Under the pieces are notes generated by a model, which worked only from the letters and a program-made list of their open reading frames with translations, had not been told where the DNA came from and made no database searches. DNA of 64,000 nucleotides, from NCBI RefSeq assembly GCF_963678635.1, contig NC_087063.1:22634701-22698700 (forward strand), in the 5' to 3' direction. Positions 1 to 11,916 of the stretch are shown here, piece by piece. The translations under genes were made by a program, and so were the position numbers. Origin of the DNA: Symsagittifera roscoffensis (Eukaryota; Xenacoelomorpha; Acoela; Convolutidae). Each line of letters opens with the position of its first letter. Position 1 is the first letter of the stretch.

Positions 1-12
1 ATGATGACATAC

Positions 13-1640
13 CTTCCAGAGCCTGTTTGTTTTTGGAGTAGCTGCAACCAAGAGAACAGCAATGTGTAAATAAAAAATTAACCACAATCGTCGTTCAGAA
101 AAACTGGCAATGTATAATTTCAGTTTAAAAATACATCAAATTAGAGTTAATCATAGAAGAATAATAATGAAACATAATTTTCTTACAAATGGCGGAGTAG
201 ATGCTTGGGACAAGTCGAATGGCTGGATTGCATTATTCATCGAAGTATGATTCATCCCCCCTATGAGACTCATAGAACCCCCCGAATGAGGTGGCAGCAC
301 CTCATTTGCCCCTCCCCCGCTCAAGTGAGGGTTATTTGACGAGGACACTACTTGGGACATACATGTCGGGGGGAGGGGTGCGGCGGCTGACATGGCTTCT
401 AACGAAGGGGGGATAGAGGATTGTAGGTAGCAGTAAGATGGTTCTGAGAATGGAGGGTGGGAGTTGAGTGCAGCAGCAGCCGCCGCGATTGAATCTGGGC
501 TGGATTTGAGACGCATCACGTCAATTGTGTTCGCTGCATTGGAAGAGGGAGTCATGTTGTTGTTGTTGCTTGGTTTCCGAATTACCGACTCTAAACCAAA
601 AAATGTAGATGATCAAACACCAATAAGTAGACCTGTATATAGAGACTCAAAAATGCTCCCAGGTCGAGAAATTATTTGTTTAATATTTTCTGAAACTTTT
701 CTCAATTCACTAATGATTTTGTGAAAAAAAACTTCAATGAAAAAAGTACGCGAAATTTGTAAATTAATTTTAAAAAAATTCTAACCTTCAAATTCCAGCT
801 CGATGTGCTGCGGGTAGTTGGACAACCTGAAACGAACAAACTATTTGTTTTTATGACTAAAACCTTTTAAAAAATCAAAAAGCTCAATTAGGTTATTGAT
901 CTGACTACTTCACGAAGGGAAGGACCTTTGGCGTATAGTCTGTCTCTTTTGCGGGTCGATTTTAGTTACCTCAGTGAAAAGTTTTCAAATGTGCCATCAT
1001 AATAAAGCCCTATTGGTATTAGAATTCCACTAGAAAAAAAATCAAAAAGGCTGTCGAGAAAACGGGTCAGAAATTCCCTTTTTTTCAGACTAATTTCTTA
1101 TTCCTTCTTAATCAGTTTATTCCTCATTTTTTGCATTGTTTTCGCTAATATTAGCTGTTGTTATATCTTATTAATCAACTCTAGAATCTCTTACCCCAAA
1201 GAAAGCAACCGAAAAATGGATGTCGTAAAGTAATACCAAAGGGGGACCCTTTGAATCACAACGGCTCCATATTATTTTAACTTTGAGGAGGAGCGCTTGT
1301 CAAAAGAGCGATATTATAGGTAAATGTGCAATCTGTCGGTCAAAACCTTCCAAAAAGTGCTCAAAACGGTCTTTTTGTCCTGTTTTTTCACAAATTCAAC
1401 CTCAAGACCCTCCCCTCGGAAAACCTAGATCTGCCGCTGAACTCGTTGATTAGCACACATACTCTGTTAGGTGTTGCATTGCAGCTGGGTTGAAAGACAT
1501 CTGCGAATTTGAGTTGTTGTTCATTTGTTGGTGGTGTGGGTTGTTTGGGTTGAAGAAAGACCAGAGAGAGGGTAAGTTGGGCTGCTCAGAGGTCAGCATA
1601 ATTCGAAGGTCAGTCACAGTCAAGGTCAAATATTCAAACT
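13..1640 (-). CDS. Unidentified multi-exon gene, partial (internal exons)
   Basis: Four exons can be joined on the minus strand with GT/AG borders and consistent phase: 1640-1463, 826-786, 590-187 and 41-13. The joined frame stays open for about 217 codons and continues off the left edge. The first exon encodes a strand-rich stretch (around FEYLTLTVTDLRIM) followed by an Asn/Gln/His-rich segment. The 41-nt exon gives LSNYPQHIELEFE. The third is rich in Ser, Ala, Asn and Gly with low-complexity runs. That composition suits a regulatory or nuclear protein, but I do not recognise the family and assign no function. The 1640 exon opens in a phase needing one upstream nucleotide, so at least one 5' exon is missing; candidate microexons lie in the tandem array at 2.9-9.9 kb. 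Seen: open frame and splice sites. Inferred: that these exons belong to one transcript. Confidence 0.6.
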
Positions 1641-2921
1641 CTGATTAATGTAATACAACAGGTGAAGGATGAAGGTAGAAAGGCCGAATTAATAAACAAA
1701 AGAACGATATCGGTTGTAAGCAAACAAGAACGCTAAGAACAACAGCAAAATCTGAAAATTCAGACAGGTTTTTGTTCGATTTTGTTATAATTAATAAGTG
1801 AAATGAAGATTGGTGAGTGAAATGAAAATGATTATATTATCTCAACAATCCGTGTATCTAATTCGTTTAAATGAGTGGTTAAATAAGTGCGATATCAAAT
1901 GCTATCGGAATATTAATTGGTTATGATCTAGATTTTGAAGAAAAATAAATAATTAAAAAACGTACATGAAGTTGTGAGATTGCATAATAGATGATTAATG
2001 CTGTCAGAAATACAACTTGGTCCGTTTCAGAGCAAAAACAAAGAAAAATATAGTTATATGCTTCAGACGAGATGTAAAAGTAAGATTGGACTATGTAAGT
2101 AATTTACGACAAGGTACCAGAAAAATACTTGTTGAGTAATTCGATATTTTGGCTTGATTGCAATTTATTCTGCTCTAAAACCAATATGTGCTCAAATGTT
2201 TTTTCGCTAGATATATATTTGCTCAATCATTCGAATATATTTAAGTTATTTTATACTTAAACAATTCAATTATTATAAGCCAATACGTGGTGTGTCGTAC
2301 ACACGTGCCGCCGTGTGCCAAAATTCCGCTGAGGGGTATTAGTAATACTAATCAAAGAACTATGCAAAGGCAATAAAAAATATCACGTTCGTATGCTAGA
2401 ATGCAGATGGTTTCTCTTCTGAGCTTGTGATCGTTAATTTCAGCAATAAACTAAAATGAAGGTTGACTTTTAAAATTGCATGCAAATCTCATTTATATCA
2501 ATTTGAAGCAAATCAGATTACATGCACTTTTTGATTTTTTTTGTGTGGATTAATGTTTTGAGTTGAGAAAAATTTTATAATGGTCACTTTTCAAGCTTCA
2601 AGCAGCGTAAAAGTAAAATTAGAGGCTGAATTGAAGTTGGTTTGTTATCGATTTTTTAGCCGACGGAGCGAGCGTTGATATTTGACTCAATTGATACACG
2701 AGGCTAATTACTTTCATTAAGTTGGCTTTTGGTAATGCCGAAGTTACTTTGCGAACAGGTATTTTGCTTTTCATGGCGCATTAACTAATTGCTTGATTTG
2801 TCCAAAAGGAAATTCAACGCTGAATGCTCCTAATTGCTTTAATAGATTTCTCCTTATTTAATTAGTATATAATCAAACTTAGCTTGAATGAGTTTGAGTT
2901 TAATTTCGTGTCATGCGAAAA
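1641..2921. other. AT-rich non-coding stretch, probable intron
   Basis: No open frame of note and no recognisable RNA gene or repeat. If the microexons in the adjacent array are real, this is the intron between them and the exon starting at 1640. Confidence 0.4.
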
Positions 2922-3026
2922 TGAGCCTCAAATTTCATAGCAAGTCGCGCCATAATTAATGATGCTATGATTAAACATGACGCAGTTGTACACAAGAGTG
3001 TAAATGCCAAACATGTTCTTACTTAC

Positions 3027-3055
3027 CAGCGGGATTCCCAGAAAAACCTATACTC
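3027..3055 (-). other. Candidate 29-nt microexon, array unit 1
   Basis: On the minus strand the 29 nt are bounded by an AG acceptor (TTACTCGCCAG) and a strong donor (GTAAGTAAG). Read in the phase that fits the exon at 1640, it encodes SIGFSGNPA with one base left over at each end; that final G completes a Glu codon with the AG opening the 1640 exon. Seen: splice-site matches and phase. Inferred: that it is spliced. Confidence 0.35.
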
Positions 3056-4254
3056 CTGGCGAGTAAGGTAAACGGAACCAGCAATTTCAGCAGATGGCTG
3101 ACATGGCGCCACAGAATTTGACACATCACTGTTGACGAGTTACGATCATGGCGTATATTGTGATTAAAATCTTTTTTCGTTTACAATCCGAGCGATTGCT
3201 CCTTGTTGAAATCTTCATTAAAAATGAAAATTTCCATCATAGTCTAATCTAACCCATATAACGTATTTTTATGTGTGTTTTGAAATGACGATCCAGGATT
3301 GTTCAAACCTGGTCTCTGCTTAACTAATTTTTCCAGTACATAAGCGATATTTTCTACCACGTACCATTGGGGACAGATCCATTTTCAAGATCCAAAAAAA
3401 AACAATGCGCTTTTTTCATTCCGAAATTTCCTCTAATATCTATCGCTGAGGAATCTGCAGCTAGTACTTAAACACACTTCGTATCTCAAAACCAATTATC
3501 CTCCTACAAAACTACGCATACAAGAGACATTAAGCAGTATTATACCGTTCTCAAGATACTCATCGCAGCCTATACCAAGATAAAGATAACGTATGAAGTT
3601 CTTCGTTTTCGGAAAGCAATTAATGACTCACCATAAAACTCTTAATGACCGCAGATTATTCATTGCACATTTCATAATCATTAAGATAACTTGTGACTGC
3701 TACTGCCGCAACAAATTCTTTTAGCTCGATAAACATCAATGTATTGTGCGGCTCGATAAACCTCAATGATATTAATTCTATTTTCAAGCCAGAAACATCA
3801 CCAAATAATGTATGAAAACGAAAGCAATTGATCAATAAGTCGGAACCAGTGCAAAATGATTGCAAAAGTAATTCTCAGAAAACTCACATTTTTTAAAATT
3901 GGAGCGAGGCACCTTGGCTCTCATGTAAAAAACAGTGAAAATGAAAGCACAGATTAAGCCACAAACAAGAATTAACGGTTTCTCTGCAAGTCGCACCAAA
4001 GGTTCTAACCAATGGTAATTTAAATAAAAAAGTTTCAACTCGGAGAAGCTGAGCTACGCACCACTTGCGACACAAAACCCGAAAGCCGCTAAGTAAAAAA
4101 AATTCAAACCCTTAAAGTCGAAAAAACTAGACCTTTAAAATGAATGAGACTAGTTTTTCAACAAAAACATGCCAAAATAATAGAATGTGCAATCAGCTCC
4201 GAAAGAAAACTTTTCAAGCGGTAACAAAGCCGAACATACCTTAGCAGAAACCCT

Positions 4255-4665
4255 TTAAGCTGAAAAAAAATCAACAAGACTTCAGACTTATAAAAAGTTA
4301 TTTAGTCACCCTAGCCCTCAAAACACTCACGGTCACGCAAAAAAAATTATTCGCTCGTCAAAAGACACAATATGAGGCCATCAAGCCGATTTAAAATAAG
4401 CCGAAATCTATCAAGCCAAAAAAAAATCAAGACTTCAACATTCAAAAATTAATAAGTCTCTCCCGCAATCAAAACCCACACACCTATACACAAAACAAAA
4501 CTTTTCGCTTGTCGAACGACGCAATAATTTAGGCCGAAATAGCCGGGCAAAAAAAACTGAAAAAATTAAGACTTATTCAAAATTATTAAGTCCCCTCGCC
4601 CTCAAAACACACACACGTGCACACAAAGACTTTTTCGCTCATCCAACAATGCAATATGAGGCCTC
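4255..4665. repeat. Three degenerate ~140-bp subrepeats inside each array unit
   Basis: Within unit 1 the motif series repeats three times at about 4255-4380, 4380-4530 and 4530-4665. Each begins near AAGCCGAAA, runs through an A-rich AATCAAGACTT and AAGTC-CC-C-C-CAAAACAC stretch, and ends with CGCTCGTC-AACGACGCAATATGAGGCC-like sequence. The same layout recurs in the other units, so the subrepeats predate the 1.7-kb amplification. Confidence 0.65.
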
Positions 4666-4762
4666 AAATTTCATAGCAAGTCGCGCCATAATTAATGATG
4701 CTATGATTAAACATGACGCAGTTGTACACAAGAGTGTAAATGCCAAACATGTTCTTACTTAC

Positions 4763-4791
4763 CAGCGGGATTCCCAGAAAAACCTATACTC
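4763..4791 (-). other. Candidate 29-nt microexon, array unit 2
   Basis: Same sequence and splice borders as the unit 1 microexon, exactly 1,736 bp further from the gene. If used, the repeats would provide alternative identical exons. Confidence 0.3.
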
Positions 4792-6498
4792 CTGGCGAGT
4801 AAGGTAAACGGAACCAGCAATTTCAGCAGATGGCTGACATGGCGCCACAGAATTTGACACATCACTGTTGACGAGTTACGATCATGGCGTATATTGTGAT
4901 TAAAATCTTTTTTCGTTTACAATCCGAGCGATTGCTCCTTGTTGAAATCTTCATTAAAAATGAAAATTTCCATCATAGTCTAATCTAACCCATATAACGT
5001 ATTTTTATGTGTGTTTTGAAATGACGATCCAGGATTGTTCAAACCTGGTCTCTGCTTAACTAATTTTTCCAGTACATACGCGATATTTTCTACCACGTAC
5101 CATTGGGGACAGATCCATTTTCAAGATCCAAAAAAAACCAATGCGCTTTTTTCATTCCGAAATTTCCTCTAATATCTATCGCTGAGGAATCTGCAGCTAG
5201 TACTTAAACACACTTCGTATCTCAAAACCAATTATCCTCCTACAAAACTACGCATACAAGAGACATTAAGCAGTATTATACCGTTCTCAAGATACTCATC
5301 GCAGCCTATACCAAGATAAAGATAACGTATGAAGTTCTTCGTTTTCGGAAAGCAATTAATGACTCACCATAAAACTCTTAATGACCGCAGATTATTCATT
5401 GCACATTTCATAATCATTAAGATAACTTGTGACTGCTACTGCCGCAACAAATTCTTTTAGCTCGATAAACATCAATGTATTGTGCGGCTCGATAAACCTC
5501 AATGATATTAATTCTATTTTCAAGCCAGAAACATCACCAAATAATGTATGAAAACGAAAGCAATTGATCAATAGGTCGGAACCAGTGCAAAATGATTGCA
5601 AAAGTAATTCTCAGAAAACTCACATTTTTTAAAATTGGAGCGAGGCACCTTGGCTCTCATGTAAAAAACAGTGAAAATGAAAGCACAGATTAAGCCACAA
5701 ACAAGAATTAACGGTTTCTCTGCAAGTCGCACCAAAGGTTCTAACCAATGGTAATTTAAATAAAAAAGTTTCAACTCGGAGAAGCTGAGCTACGCACCAC
5801 TTGCGACACAAAACCCGAAAGCCGCTAAGTAAAAAAAATTCAAACCCTTAAAGTCGAAAAAACTAGACCTTTAAAATGAATGAGACTAGTTTTTCAACAA
5901 AAACATGCCAAAATAATAGAATGTGCAATCAGCTCCGAAAGAAAACTTTTCAAGCGGTAACAAAGCCGAACATACCTTAGCAGAAACCCTTTAAGCTGAA
6001 AAAAAATCAACAAGACTTCAGACTTATAAAAAGTTATTTAGTCACCCTAGCCCTCAAAACACTCACGGTCACGCAAAAAAATTTATTCGCTCGTCAAAAG
6101 ACACAATATGAGGCCATCGAGCCGATATAAAATAAGCCGAAATCTATCAAGCCAAAAAAAAATCAAGACTTCAACATTCAAAAATTAATAAGTCTCTCCC
6201 GCAATCAAAACCCACACACCTATACACAAAACAAAACTTTTCGCTTGTCGAACGACGCAATAATTTAGGCCGAAATAGCCGGGCAAAAAAAACTGAAAAA
6301 ATTAAGACTTATTCAAAATTATTAAGTCCCCTCGCCCTCAAAACACACACACGTGCACACAAAGACTTTTTCGCTCATCCAACAACGCAATATGAGGCCT
6401 CAAATTTCATAGCAAGTCGCGCCATAATTAATGATGCTATGATTAAACATGACGCAGTTGTACACAAGAGTGTAAATGCCAAACATGTTCTTACTTAC

Positions 6499-6527
6499 CA
6501 GCGGGATTCCCAGAAAAACCTATACTC
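6499..6527 (-). other. Candidate 29-nt microexon, array unit 3
   Basis: Same sequence and borders as units 1 and 2, with the acceptor, donor and reading phase preserved. Confidence 0.3.
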
Positions 6528-8233
6528 CTGGCGAGTAAGGTAAACGGAACCAGCAATTTCAGCAGATGGCTGACATGGCGCCACAGAATTTGACACATCA
6601 CTGTTGACGAGTTACGATCATGGCGTATATTGTGATTAAAATCTTTTTTCGTTTACAATCCGAGCGATTGCTCCTTGTTGAAATCTTCATTAAAAATGAA
6701 AATTTCCATCATAGTCTAATCTAACCCATATAACGTATTTTTATGTGTGTTTTGAAATGACGATCCAGGATTGTTCAAACCTGGTCTCTGCTTAACTAAT
6801 TTTTCCAGTACATAAGCGATATTTTCTACCACGTACCATTGGGGACAGATCCATTTTCAAGATCCAAAAAAAAACCAATGCGCTTTTTTCATTCCGAAAT
6901 TTCCTCTAATATCTATCGCTGAGGAATCTGCAGCTAGTACTTAAACACACTTCGTATCTCAAAACCAATTATCCTCCTACAAAACTACGCATACAAGAGA
7001 CATTAAGCAGTATTATACCGTTCTCAAGATACTCATCGCAGCCTATACCAAGATAAAGATAACGTATGAAGTTCTTCGTTTTCGGAAAGCAATTAATGAC
7101 TCACCATAAAACTCTTAATGACCGCAGATTATTCATTGCACATTTCATAATCATTAAGATAACTTGTGACTGCTACTGCCGCAACAAATTCTTTTAGCTC
7201 GATAAACATCAATGTATTGTGCGGCTCGATAAACCTCAATGATATTAATTCTATTTTCAAGCCAGAAACATCACCAAATAATGTATGAAAACGAAAGCAA
7301 TTGATCAATAGGTCGGAACCAGTGCAAAATGATTGCAAAAGTAATTCTCAGAAAACTCACATTTTTTAAAATTGGAGCGAGGCACCTTGGCTCTCATGTA
7401 AAAAACAGTGAAAATGAAAGCACAGATTAAGCCACAAACAAGAATTAACGGTTTCTCTGCAAGTCGCACCAAAGGTTCTAACCAATGGTAATTTAAATAA
7501 AAAAGTTTCAAACTCGGAGAAGCTGAGCTACGCACCACTTGCGACACAAAACCCTAAAGCCGCTAAGTAAAAAAAATTCAAACCCTTAAAGTCGAAAAAA
7601 CTAGACCTTTAAAATGAATGAGACTAGTTTTTCAACAAAAACATGCCAAAATAATAGAATGTGCAATCAGCTCCGAAAGAAAACTTTTCAAGCGGTAACA
7701 AAGCCGAACATACCTTAGCAGAAACCCTTTAAGCTGAAAAAAAATCAACAAGACTTCAGACTTATAAAAAGTTATTTAGTCACCCTAGCCCTCAAAACAC
7801 TCACGGTCACGCAAAAAAATTTATTCGCTCGTCAAAAGACACAATATGAGGCCATCAAGCCGATATAAAATAAGCCGAAATCTATCAAGCCAAAAAAAAA
7901 TCAAGACTTCAACATTCAAAAATTAATAAGTCTCTCCCGCAATCAAAACCCACACACCTATACACAAAACAAAACTTTTCGCTTGTCGAACGACGCAATA
8001 ATTTAGGCCGAAATAGCCGGGCAAAAAAACTGAAAAAATTAAGACTTATTCAAAATTATTAAGTCCCCTCGCCCTCAAAACACACACACGTGCACACAGA
8101 CTTTTTCGCTCATCCAACAACGCAATATGAGGCCTCAAATTTCATAGCAAGTCGCGCCATAATTAATGATGCTATGATTAAACATGACGCAGTTGTACAC
8201 AAGAGTGTAAATGCCAAACATGTTCTTACTTAC

Positions 8234-8262
8234 CAGCGGGATTCCCAGAAAAACCTCTACTC
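8234..8262 (-). other. Candidate 29-nt microexon, array unit 4 (variant)
   Basis: Same borders, with one substitution. It would create a TAG stop in one frame but only Ile-to-Arg (SRGFSGNPA) in the phase that fits the 1640 exon, so the gene-compatible phase stays open. Confidence 0.3.
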
Positions 8263-10117
8263 CTGGCGAGTAAGGTAAACCGAACCAGCAATTTCAGCAG
8301 ATGGCTGACATGGCGCCACAGAATTTGACACATCACTGTGGACGAGTTACGATCATGGCGTATATTGTGATTAAAATCTTCTTTCGTTTACAATCCGAGC
8401 GATTGCTCCTTGTTGAAATCTTCATTAAAAATGAAAATTTCCATCATAGTCTAATCTAACCCTTATAACGTATTTTTATGTGTGTTTTGAAATGACGATC
8501 CAGGATTGTTCAAACCTGGTCTCTGCTTAACTAATTTTTCCAGTACATAAGCAATATTTTCTACCACGTACCATTGGGGACAGATCCATTTTCAAGATCC
8601 AAAAAAACCAATGCGCTTTTTTCATTCCGAAATTTCCTCTAATATCTATCGCTGAGGAATCTGCAGCTAGTACTTGAACCACACTTCGTATCTCAAAACC
8701 AATTATCCTCCTACAAAACTACGCATACTAGAGACATTAAGCAGTATTATACCGTTCTCAAGATACTCATCGCAGCCTATACCAAGATAAAGATAATAAC
8801 GTATGAAGTTCTTCGTTTTCGGAAAGCAATTAATGACTCACCATAAAACTCTTAATGACCGAAGATTATTCATTGCACATTTCATAATCATTAAGATAAC
8901 TTGTGACTGCTACTGCCGCGACAAATTCTTTAAGCTCGATAAACATCAATGTATTGTGCGGCTCGATAAACATCAATGATATTAATTCTATTTTCAAGCC
9001 AGAAACATCACCAAATAATGTATGAAAACGAAAGCAATTGATCAATAAGTCGGAACCAGTGCAAAATGATTGCAAAAGTAATTCTCAGAAAACTCACATT
9101 TTTTAAAATTGGAGCGAGGCACCTTGGCTCTCATGTAAAAAACAGTGAAAATGAAAGCACAGATTAAGCCACAAACAAGAATTAACGGTTTCTCTGCAAG
9201 TCGCACCAAAGGTTCTAACCAATGTTAATTTAAAAAAAAAAGTTTCAACTCGGAGAAGCTGAGCTACGCACCACTTGCGACACAAAACCCGAAAGCCGCT
9301 AAGTAAAAAAAATTCAAACCCTTAAAGTCGAAAAAACTAGACCTTTAAAATGAATGAGACTAGTTTTTCAACAAAAACATGCCAAAATAATAGAATGTGC
9401 AATCAGCTCCGAAAGAAAACTTTTCAAGCGGTAACAAAGCCGAACATACCTTAGCAGAAACCCTTTAAGCTGAAAAAAAATCAACAAGACTTCAGACTTA
9501 TAAAAAGTTATTTAGTCACCCTAGCCCTCAAAACACTCACGGTCACGCAAAAAAATTTATTCGCTCGTCAAAAGACACAATATGAGGCCATCAAGCCGAT
9601 ATAAAATAAGCCGAAATCTATCAAGCCAAAAAAAAATCAAGACTTCAACATTCAAAAATTAATAAGTCTCTCCCGCAATCAAAACCCACACACCTATACA
9701 CAAAACAAAACTTTTCGCTTGTCGAACGACGCAATAATTTAGGCCAAATAATTTAGGCCGAAATAGCCGGGCAAAAAGAACTGAAAAAATTAAGACTTAT
9801 TCAAAATTATTAAGTCCCCTCGCCCTCAAAACACACAAACACGCACACAAAGACTTTTTCGCTCATCCAACAACGCAATATGAGGCCAATAGCCCGAAAT
9901 AATACAAGCCGAACCCTATCACGCCAAAAAAAGGAGAAAATTGAAAATTTAGCAAATCTAGTTGTTATAAGTACAACCAACATAAAAAGCAAACTTCGAA
10001 TAGGACAGACATTTAAACTGCTAAAATGCACAAAATGTGGTAACTTTAATGCTAAAAGAAGCTTCCAAGAACTGAATCTCGATGAGTCCGATGAACAAAG
10101 TTAATAGCGGGAAAAAG

Positions 10118-10162
10118 TCCAGTACCCGATTGCAATACCCTTGCTTATCGCAAGGGTAATAT
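10118..10162. repeat. Dispersed terminal hairpin, family H2
   Basis: The sequence AGTACCCGATTGCAAT is followed by a perfect 8-bp stem, ACCCTTGC/GCAAGGGT, with a 5-nt loop. Related hairpins occur at about 13168-13207, 28350-28386, 32993-33020, 45661-45706, 45877-45902 and 46786-46811. Several share 100-150 bp of diverged upstream sequence ending in AAGTTAATA-CGGGAAAAA. It looks like the 3' end of a non-autonomous mobile element. Confidence 0.6.
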
Positions 10163-11343
10163 GTGGAGAAATAGACCAAGAGTTGGCTAACACAAATGAG
10201 TAAGAAATTGCATTAATAAACTAAAATACTACTTAAAACAGTTCTTTGCAAATAAATAACTTTTTTGTTCTACTGGATGGCTAACGTAATTCGCTCTAAT
10301 TTAGAAGCAAAAACGTCAAACCAGTTTTTCTGGAAACTATTTGAAGTTTTTTCCTTCCACAGAGGTGAAGCGAAGATTGGCACCTTTTGAAAAATCATAT
10401 ACCAACTGAACGAAGTTACAGATGTGCATGCTGTTGAAACTTACCCGACCAAAAATAAGCAGACCAACAATAGTCCAAGCAGAAAAGTTCAAATCGCTGA
10501 AAAAAAATAGCTCCATGAATTCTGTGATTACAATTTTTTACGGAACTGAAGTCTAATCGATTGATTTACGACTGAAAAAGCGTTTATATGAAATATCACT
10601 TGAGCATATCGACATTTTGCGTGGCTCCTAATTCTGCGAGGAAGAAACCAAAACATTACCGAATACAAAATCCTTCCTTTTTGAAGTGGGAACATAAAAC
10701 CGTACATCTTATAAAGTGATATTGATACACAAAGGTAAAGCGCAGCTTCGTACACCTTGCAATACTTCACGAACATAGCAATGTAAGCTACCAATGTAAG
10801 CTACCAAACATACTTCACGAACACAAAATCGAAACAAAAAACGCAACTGCGAAAAATTCGAAAATGCGTCTGGATTGATGTTCAATATGAGAAAAACAGT
10901 TCTGAAAATTCATTTGAAAAGTCTTTAGAATCAGCCAAAAGCAAAAGTTAGGAACATTACAATATTTTGAAGTGCCTAAAATTCCAAATTTTTAAGCCCT
11001 TTTCCACCATCCGGAAACAAACAAACTGATGTACGCCTAATTTTCCGTTCAAACGTCGCAAAATAAGGTCACCAAACATAGCCAATAAACATACGCCGAA
11101 ACAACTGAGACAACTAATGCTTTGAACAAAAAACATAGCGAACGGACAGTTTGAAAGGAGTAAATGAACGCAAGAAAACAAAAAAAAACATCGACTTCTT
11201 TTTTCGGAAAAACTTCAGCTTTTGAAGATTAAAGAAAAAGAAAGACGACCTTAAAGACTCTGAGTTTATAGAACAATTTCTGATTGAAGGTCAAGACAAT
11301 TGGATCAATCGATTGTTTGACAGTGGAGTTTAGCTTCATTTTA

Positions 11344-11595
11344 CACAGAGGCGAAGTTACGCTTCGCAAACACATGCGAGAACACGACTAAAAAGCAGCT
11401 GTATAGAGTGCAATGATAAAAATTAGAAATAAGCCTCAACCTCTGAGATTCGAACCTGCGACCTAGAGTCTCACTCAGTAACCAGTCAGTCAAGGAAGCT
11501 TGATAGACACCAAACACTAGCCACAAGTAAAGCAGAGAACAGATGCTATGCAATTTCCAATGCTATTGAAATTTCCAACTAAGTGAACACTTTTA
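11344..11595 (-). repeat. tRNA-related SINE-like element with hairpin tail
   Basis: On the minus strand a tRNA-like B box (GGTTCGAATCT) at about 11446-11456 is followed by a body that ends in the hairpin GCGAAGCGTAACTTCGC and CTCTGTGT at 11344-11370. The same layout recurs at 44207-44490, where body sequence such as CCAAACACTAGCCACA is shared, and in diverged form at 34882-35225 and 38816-39150. A tRNA-like internal promoter with a conserved 3' tail is the usual organisation of a SINE. No TSDs were confirmed. Confidence 0.55.
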
Positions 11596-11872
11596 ATGAA
11601 CACAAAAAATCAGCTTCGTACTAATACACTAAGCTGACCGCAAGTTTAAGCAAATGAAATGAACTGAACTTAAAAAGAAGTCAATCCGCGGAAAATTCAA
11701 AATTGATAAAAAAAAATCAAAATTCCGGATAAAAAAAGAATTATCACGGCCTATATAAAAGTCTTCACTACGTTCATCGTTTCTTAGAAATATGGAGGAA
11801 ATCACATACAGTAAATTAATAAATTAAAGAAACAAAAAGGAGATATTTCCAATAACAGCACTATTTAAGTGC

Positions 11873-11916
11873 TACACAGAGGCGAATCTGAGCTTCGCGC
11901 CACTTGTGATACACAA
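11873..11916 (-). repeat. Isolated GCGAAG...CTTCGC hairpin tail
   Basis: ACACAGAGGCGAA-CTGAGCTTCGC with the flank GCCACTTGTGATACACAA. Sister copies without an obvious tRNA head lie at about 4038-4075 in every array unit, 32618-32660 and 49625-49665. They probably represent 5'-truncated insertions or a separate subfamily with the CCACTTGCGATACA flank. Confidence 0.5.

Larger units (their letters stand above)
2922..9886. repeat. Tandem array: four copies of a ~1,736-bp unit
   Basis: The same landmark (CAAGTCGCGCCATAATTAAT) begins at 2941, 4677, 6413 and 8148, giving periods of 1736, 1736 and 1735 bp. Units run at about 2922-4657, 4658-6393, 6394-8128 and 8129-9886. They are nearly identical by eye, differing by scattered substitutions and one- to few-base indels, for example in A-runs. 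The fourth copy is slightly more diverged and carries a small internal duplication near 9740-9760. No unit encodes a convincing protein; the recurrent 60-80-codon minus-strand frames look like chance ORFs. Each unit has a candidate 29-nt minus-strand exon near its left end, a diverged copy of the dispersed GCGAAG...CTTCGC hairpin tail in the middle, and three degenerate ~140-bp subrepeats on the right. Confidence 0.95.

Noticed and set aside
3656-9075. Recurrent 60-80-codon minus-strand ORFs in the tandem array
   Set aside because: They recur only because the DNA unit is repeated; no domain, no splice support, and substitutions do not favour synonymous sites.
10072-10100. Hammerhead-ribozyme-like CTCGATGAGTCCGATGAAC
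   Set aside because: The invariant CTGATGA core is not matched and the GAAA element and stems I/III are not evident.
10118-10170. Helitron 3' terminus
   Set aside because: A terminal hairpin is present but no CTRR end follows it in any of the copies.
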